Shown here piece after piece: positions 59,479 through 64,000 of a DNA stretch of 64,000 nucleotides; within the stretch, counting starts at the first letter, position 1, and each line of letters opens with the position of its first letter. This stretch comes from Lasiosphaeria ovina. Its lineage: Eukaryota; Ascomycota; Sordariomycetes; Sordariales; Lasiosphaeriaceae. The DNA lies in assembly GCA_033439765.1 (NCBI GenBank), contig JAULSN010000001.1, positions 4,712,001 to 4,776,000 on the forward strand. The letters run 5' to 3'. A program made the translations under genes and the position numbers. The notes beneath the pieces are model-generated. The model ran no database searches. It was not told where the DNA came from and saw only the letters and a program-made list of their open reading frames with translations.

Positions 59479-59518
59479 CTAGTCTCTGCTGGCAGAGCTT
59501 GCCTGTCGTTATAACCGT
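59479..59518 (+). promoter_or_regulatory. Conserved 3' hairpin element, copy iv
   Basis: Reverse orientation of the other copies: CTAGT then CTCTGC-TG-GCAGAG (59484-59497) then CCTGTCGTTATAAC. It lies 75 bases past the stop of copy iv. GCTCTTTAATAGC, a variant of the 14-base element, follows at 59533. Confidence 0.65.
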
Positions 59519-60863
59519 CTTTTACCATCTACGCTCTTTAATAGCAAAATAAATCAGAATGCAAACTGTCTCAAGTACCACCGACCCACCCCCTGAAAAC
59601 ATCTGCTCTTTATCTATTTACCGTTTTCTTTCTTTTTGGAAAAAGTTTACCTCTACAATTTGCCGAGAGAATTTAGTATGACGGCGATCCTTTTACACAC
59701 CTATCAATTCTTATTTACGTCAAATCATTAATAGCGAGTCTTCTTTTCCATTTGTGAGATACCCGGCATCGTGTGTTTGCGGTTCACGCAACGGCCCTTG
59801 TAAGTGGTTTCGTGTAGCGGTACGGAGGCCCAGGCCAAAAGAAAAGGGCTACCCGGCCAGTGCGTATATCTTCTCAGATCTTCCCGCACACGGAGTGGCT
59901 GGCCCCTTTATCCGACCCACTTTGGGCCGATGGAGGGTCAAAAGCCACAGTCGTGACATACCTACGGTAATATTCCAAAACGTGTCTTGAGTTTTAAGCA
60001 TAGCTAGCTCATGGTGCTCCGAGAGAGCGGCGCTGGTAATGTTTCTGTACACTAGTGTTTATTCGTTCCCGGGGTGATTTTGCCGTTTGCCGTTTGCCAA
60101 GACGACTGGGGCGGCGAAGTCGTCAGCTCTTGTTGGCCCGGCGGCCTTGTCGCCCGGCCGCGCCACAACTTTTCAGGGCGACGGGGAGCGGAAATGGGAA
60201 AAACGACCAATCCCGCCCTCTCCTCCCAGCCCCATCTCACCGAAAGAAAAAGACAAACAGAAAAAGGAAAAACAGGATAGAAAGATAAGACGATTAATAG
60301 AAAACCATTAGTAGAGGGGGAGGGAAAAGGAATGAGAGCATAATACAGATTGGGGGCTTTATTTACAACACCGAGTTGCCCCTGATTTTGACTTGTAACC
60401 TCTCGTAATTGGCCGCCCGCGAGCTAGCGAAGAAGCCAGGCTAATAATAATCGGCGGTTACCTCAACCAGGCCCACCGCACACAGGAGCTTAAGCACTTG
60501 AACAACGTGCATATGTATGGACAGTATATACAGTTTACGAATATTTAGCACTGCAACTAACTGAACTGCGCCGCGCTCGACCCTCCCCTCCCTGCCGCCA
60601 ACCCACACAACCAAGCATGGTGCGACACAGCCAAGCCGGCGAGGTCTGGCACGCCCCGAGTGTGCGACAGAAACAATTCGTCCCAACACGCCAGACCCGC
60701 TGGTAAATATCCTTCGTTCTGACATCATCCGAAAACGGGGCCGGCCGGGTCGCGGTACCTACCAACTAGGCCTACTACCAATGCGTATTGCATAGGTATC
60801 CAAGGCACGCTAATCCGCAAGTCTACCTAGGCGCTTGTGTTCTAGGTAATTTGAACTAAAACA

Positions 60864-60887
60864 TAGGTAGGTAGGTAGGTAGGTAGG
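60864..60887. repeat. GGTA tetranucleotide microsatellite
   Basis: Six tandem AGGT units. Confidence 0.9.
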
Positions 60888-60977
60888 CACTGCATAGTAA
60901 GGTCTCTTCTTTCGCTTTCTCTAGTGTAGGCCTCAACTTTCTCCTTCTTTCTCTCTGCGCCCCCCCCCTCTCTCTCT

Positions 60978-60978
<1 letters not shown>

Positions 60979-61008
<30 letters not shown>
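60979..61008. repeat. Thirty-base poly-C tract
   Basis: An uninterrupted run of 30 C flanked by CT-rich sequence, just past the 3' end of the family-3 gene. Length in the living genome may differ from the assembly. Confidence 0.9.
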
Positions 61009-61011
<3 letters not shown>

Positions 61012-61124
61012 TCTCTCTCTCATCACTCGGCCCTAAACATGATAGACGCATAACCATCCTGCAAAGACTCACCAACTCGTCCCGCCAAAAAACGTCGACC
61101 AACTTCAGAAGTCGCGGCCACCAG

Positions 61125-62296
61125 TTATGCACGACGCCTTCCGACGAATGATCCGGTGTCGCCCATGTACGATGATGAATCACTCAGAGCTGGTCTGCCA
61201 GGCCGGAACGTGCCAGCGCTACTGGTGCTGTCTGTCCGCCGAGCGCCGCTGCCCGCCGCCGCCACCACTGGCGCCCTCGGCTTTCCGGTATTTGCAGCCT
61301 GGACTGTCCGCTTGGACGAGAAGGAGCGGTGTTCCAGATCTTCCTCCTCGGGCAAAGTGTAGAAAACCATGTTGGCCCACTCCGATGGCACATCTGTAGG
61401 TGGTTTCCCCGGGACGGCTGCTCCCCCCCCCCCAGTCAGCATCATTTCCGGCCAAGTTCGGGAAACGCCGCAAGTACTGCCGCCCCTCCGGATCGTCGTT
61501 CGTAGGGTAGGAAACCTTACTGGAAGCCACAGATGCCTCCGTAGGGCTGCTGGCTTGTCTCCCTGAGCCGGCTGTACTTTTCCAGTCGGGGTTGCTAACC
61601 AGCTTCTGGAGAAGCTGTGAGCACTTCTCCACTGGAACGTCTTCCTCCTCTTCCTCTTCCTCTTCGTCTATACGGCTTTTGCGGCCCGACCCACCGCCAT
61701 TGCCGCCTCGACTGCGCGACTTATTCCTCTCCTCCAACGCCTTGCTATCTCGTTCGTACTTTGCCTTTGCCTCCTTCTGCAGCTCCATATACAGCTCCCG
61801 GTTGGATTCGATGGTGCCGGCGCTTACAGTCGTTGACATTGACCTGGCGACTTTCTTCAACTCCGAGACGGTCAATTCCTCGCCACTCCTTTGCTTCGCC
61901 TATACTCTATCTTGTTCGTCCTCGCGCTGTCCTCGGGTGAGGCCAGGATGGAGACAGTATCCGTCCTCATCTGGTCCTTGTCTAGGTAGCCCTGGCTCCC
62001 GGGGCGGGTGCTGGCGCGGAGGCGGAAGCGGAGGCAGGTAATCTCGCCTGCGATCCTGCACAGAAATACCATATCGGCCATTCCGTCCAGTCCATACGGC
62101 CACATCTCTTCCTTGACTAAATGGCACTGGCTCCCAAGGCGGAAGCGGAGGCGGAAGTGGCGGCAGTATATCTCGCCCGCGATTCCGCACGGGAAGATTG
62201 TACATGATTCTGCGGAGTCCATTCGTTCCCGTTCCGAGCTTCGGCATGTGCATCTACCAACTTTTCCATGTTCGACTTCTCTAGGGGACGCGCCAT
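61125..62296 (-). pseudogene. Family-3 accessory gene with frame breaks
   Basis: Starts MARPLEKSNMEKLVDAHAEA at 62296, resembling the family-2 start. A diverged ~115-base internal duplication at about 61960-62210 then encodes repeated PPLPPP stretches, in a frame shifted from the start. The main frame meets a TAG at 61900-61902 and then continues with ELTVSELKKVARSMSTTVSA, a coiled-coil-like ELYMELQKEAKAKYERDSKA segment, a Gly/Arg linker, a run of about nine acidic residues and CSQLLQKLVSNPDWKSTAGS. At 61433-61443 an 11-base G/C homopolymer shifts the frame; the following frame (VPSEWANMVFYTLPEEEDLE, ending SSSYMGDTGSFVGRRRA) is the one conserved in the copy at 47805. Introns could remove some breaks, but I found no convincing set. 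No known domain. Confidence 0.5.
61433..61443. repeat. Eleven-base homopolymer at a frame break
   Basis: A run of 11 C on the plus strand (G on the coding strand) inside the family-3 gene. The reading frame that looks coding changes exactly here. Confidence 0.75.
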
Positions 62297-63914
62297 TGTT
62301 GATGTGCCGCTCACTGGCGGTAGAGAGTGGGCTGCGGAGTTATGAGTAATTGCAGCATACTTGTTTCGCCTTGTTTAAGAATGGGCCGTTTGAGGCTGCT
62401 GCAGCAACTGGGAGCACATGGTAGAAGGTATTGTATGTACAACAGTCGTTTAGTGACTAAATGGTCTAGTTTTGGTCTATTTTGGTTAGAGGGCCGATGG
62501 CCATCCGGCGAGGCTGAGATAGCCTAGCTATGGTTGGCTTTCGTTCAGGCCATACTCTCAATGGCTCTTGAGAGCCTGGGTGTGAATGGAACCCACAGTG
62601 CTTGGTTTAACCTTTGGGGCCGAGACGAAACAGGTTGTTTGAGCTCGGCTCGGACATTATAATTCCAAACCTTGGAAAGACTTGAAAATGTAGATTAAAC
62701 GAGCTGTCAGCCATTCGAGAAGACCGTTCACTACCTGATTCATCTTCCGCGACTGGATTTTTGCTCACTGACAACACATCTAGATCTGTGCGTGTCGGCC
62801 TGAGATCGTGGGTGTTCGACATCGAGCACCGTTCTGGATACTCCGTACACGACGATGTCTTTATCAAGTCTCTGACAAATGTGTTGCAATAACCTGTCTT
62901 GGAGAGGGGGGCTGGAGATGGATGGCCTCACCAGAGTTGAGACATGTAAATAGTAGTTCTGTTAGCTGACTAAGCGTAGTACCGACCACTGTCCTCTGAC
63001 CCCCAGAGTCCGGTGAAAGAAAGGGGCACATACGGAGTCCCAGAGTAAGTTAACAGACTCAAGTACTTGCGCCAAGTATCCAGCGGAGGGCAGCCCCCAA
63101 CCGGCACAGCGGTTGAGAAAAGAGGATAAATTAGGGGGGTAAAAATAAGTGCATAGTGCCTCTCTCTCTCTCGTCTCTGTCCATGTGCCCGTACCAAAAA
63201 GGTCCCACCCGCCGCCGCCACGCTGTACTACCTACCATACCTCTGTGAAAGCCTAGAACATGAAAAGAAATGTCAAGATCCCCACCAAACACGCCCGCAG
63301 AGAAAAAAAAAAGAACTACCTAACCTGTTCCCTTGAACACCAAAATCGTCTCTTCTGTACTCCTGCCTGCCCCGTCCATTCGCCTTTTCGGAACAAAATG
63401 CGTGCTCGCCAACACCATGACCAACAAAAGTGACAAGCCCTGCAGTTAGTTTCTGACAATCAGTAACCACAAGAACCTGACACTCGATCTCTCGCCCTGG
63501 AGTGGACCGAAACCTTCTGCCCGGAAATGGCCGCCCGCCCAAACCCACCGGATGGCGCGAATCCGTGGAAACAACCCAAGACACATGACCTTTGAAACAC
63601 CCCAAATGCAAAAAAAAACCCAAAAAGCCTAGAGGGCGCTCTCTCCCCCTTTCAGTTTTTTCCGTGCCCAAAGCACAGCCAAGCAAAGACTTCAAATGCG
63701 CCCCGACTTCCCAAGCATGCATGCTCATTCCCGGAAACAAACTAAAAACAAGCTTGCTCTCGAAAATACCTGCGCCGTCGCCCATGTTAGCCATTCCTGT
63801 CAAATGCCCAGCAAAACCCTCCGAATCCAGGTCCGCAGAGGCTACCGCCTGTAACGGTAGTGCAAAACGCCCATGCTGCGCTCAAATCATCGCGCCGAGC
63901 CTGATGTGGACACA
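62297..63914. other. Upstream duplicated DNA and gene-free region
   Basis: The part at 62490-62670 matches 58340-58560. The rest shows no recognised gene; a 176-codon minus-strand frame at 63273-63803 lacks recognisable features. Confidence 0.45.
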
Positions 63915-64000
63915 TTAGCCCCAGACGCTCGCCTGGACGCCGAGGCCAGACTTGCCACCCCAGCCGGTGGGCCGAGGGCCCCAGCCGGAAAGACCCATAT
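63915..64000 (-). CDS. Possible 3' end of a Gly/Trp-rich protein, partial
   Basis: On the minus strand the last bases read MGLSGWGPRPTGWGGKSGLG, then VQASVWG and a TAA at 63915-63917. The regular Gly/Trp spacing looks like a real C terminus, with the rest of the gene beyond the window edge. It is too short to assign; chance is possible. Confidence 0.3.
   Translation of the reverse strand, partial: MGLSGWGPRPTGWGGKSGLGVQASVWG

Larger units (their letters stand above)
59546..61124. other. Degenerate cluster DNA
   Basis: No intact gene. Sequence at about 60330-60430 resembles cluster promoters (compare TAATACAGATTGGGGGCTTT with 47500, and GGCCGCCCGCGAGC with 53840 and 57770), so a minus-strand copy probably once lay at about 59.8-60.3 kb. 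A GGTA repeat lies at 60864-60887 and a poly-C tract at 60979-61008. Confidence 0.45.

Noticed and set aside
46930..59518. Helitron 3' ends: hairpin followed by CTAG or CTAA and then mostly T
   Set aside because: The pattern fits Helitron ends superficially, but similarity among the four copies continues past the CTRR on the outer side, so these are not element boundaries.
63273..63803. A 176-codon minus-strand frame near the right edge
   Set aside because: No motif and no continuity with the possible gene end at 63915.

Overview
The window is chromosomal DNA of a filamentous ascomycete (Pezizomycotina, most likely Sordariomycetes). This rests on short spliceosomal introns of about 48-136 nt with GTRNGT-type donors and YAG acceptors, on protein families typical of these fungi, and on the TACCTACC/AGGTACCT-type microsequences scattered between genes. 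No tRNA, rRNA, CRISPR array or bacterial-type operon was seen. Exon models were built by hand from reading frame, splice consensus and protein-family continuity; junctions may be off by a base or two.

The first ~37 kb holds conserved, well-spaced genes: a three-repeat Myb/SANT transcription factor (1367-2663, +); a small acidic-tailed protein (4793-5107, +, weak); a 77-aa two-exon disordered protein (7220-7518, -); two convergent Nudix hydrolases of different subfamilies (8142-9135, + and 9256-10181, -), the second with a GC-AG intron; an MFS transporter (11890-13771, +); a large disordered fungal protein (16028-18869, +); a mitochondrial serine/homoserine O-acetyltransferase of the CysA/Cys2 type (19860-21563, -); an F-box-like conserved protein (22327-23669, +); a Cid13/Cid1-type non-canonical poly(A) polymerase (27315-31349, -); and a peroxiredoxin-like thioredoxin-fold protein (36420-37359, +). 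Gaps of 3-5 kb without recognisable genes flank the poly(A) polymerase. A 270-bp mariner-like MITE lies at 6069-6338.

From ~39.5 kb to ~63 kb the window changes character. Conserved genes vanish. In their place is a cluster of paralogous, mostly minus-strand, low-complexity genes and their decaying copies. At least three families can be recognised by comparing the window with itself. Family 1 (41470-42963, 46138-46545, 48422-49484) has a charged C-terminal domain, with an EEAESEV tail in two members. Family 2 (47028-47348, 52764-53563, 56637-57491, 59258-59407) is Ser-rich with a C-terminal PRRQDSGG-like motif. Family 3 (47805-48216 and 61125-62296) carries an N-x-DWK-x-TA block after an acidic or purine-repeat tract. 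The copies also share 5' regions and 3' flanks, including a hairpin element (CTCTGCCAGCAGAG) and a TCTCTATCAAAGAG element. Several copies carry single in-frame stop codons or frameshifts. I recognise no known domain in these families; this cluster is the part of the window most likely to be undescribed.

The last 85 bases may be the 3' end of a Gly/Trp-rich minus-strand gene that continues beyond the window.
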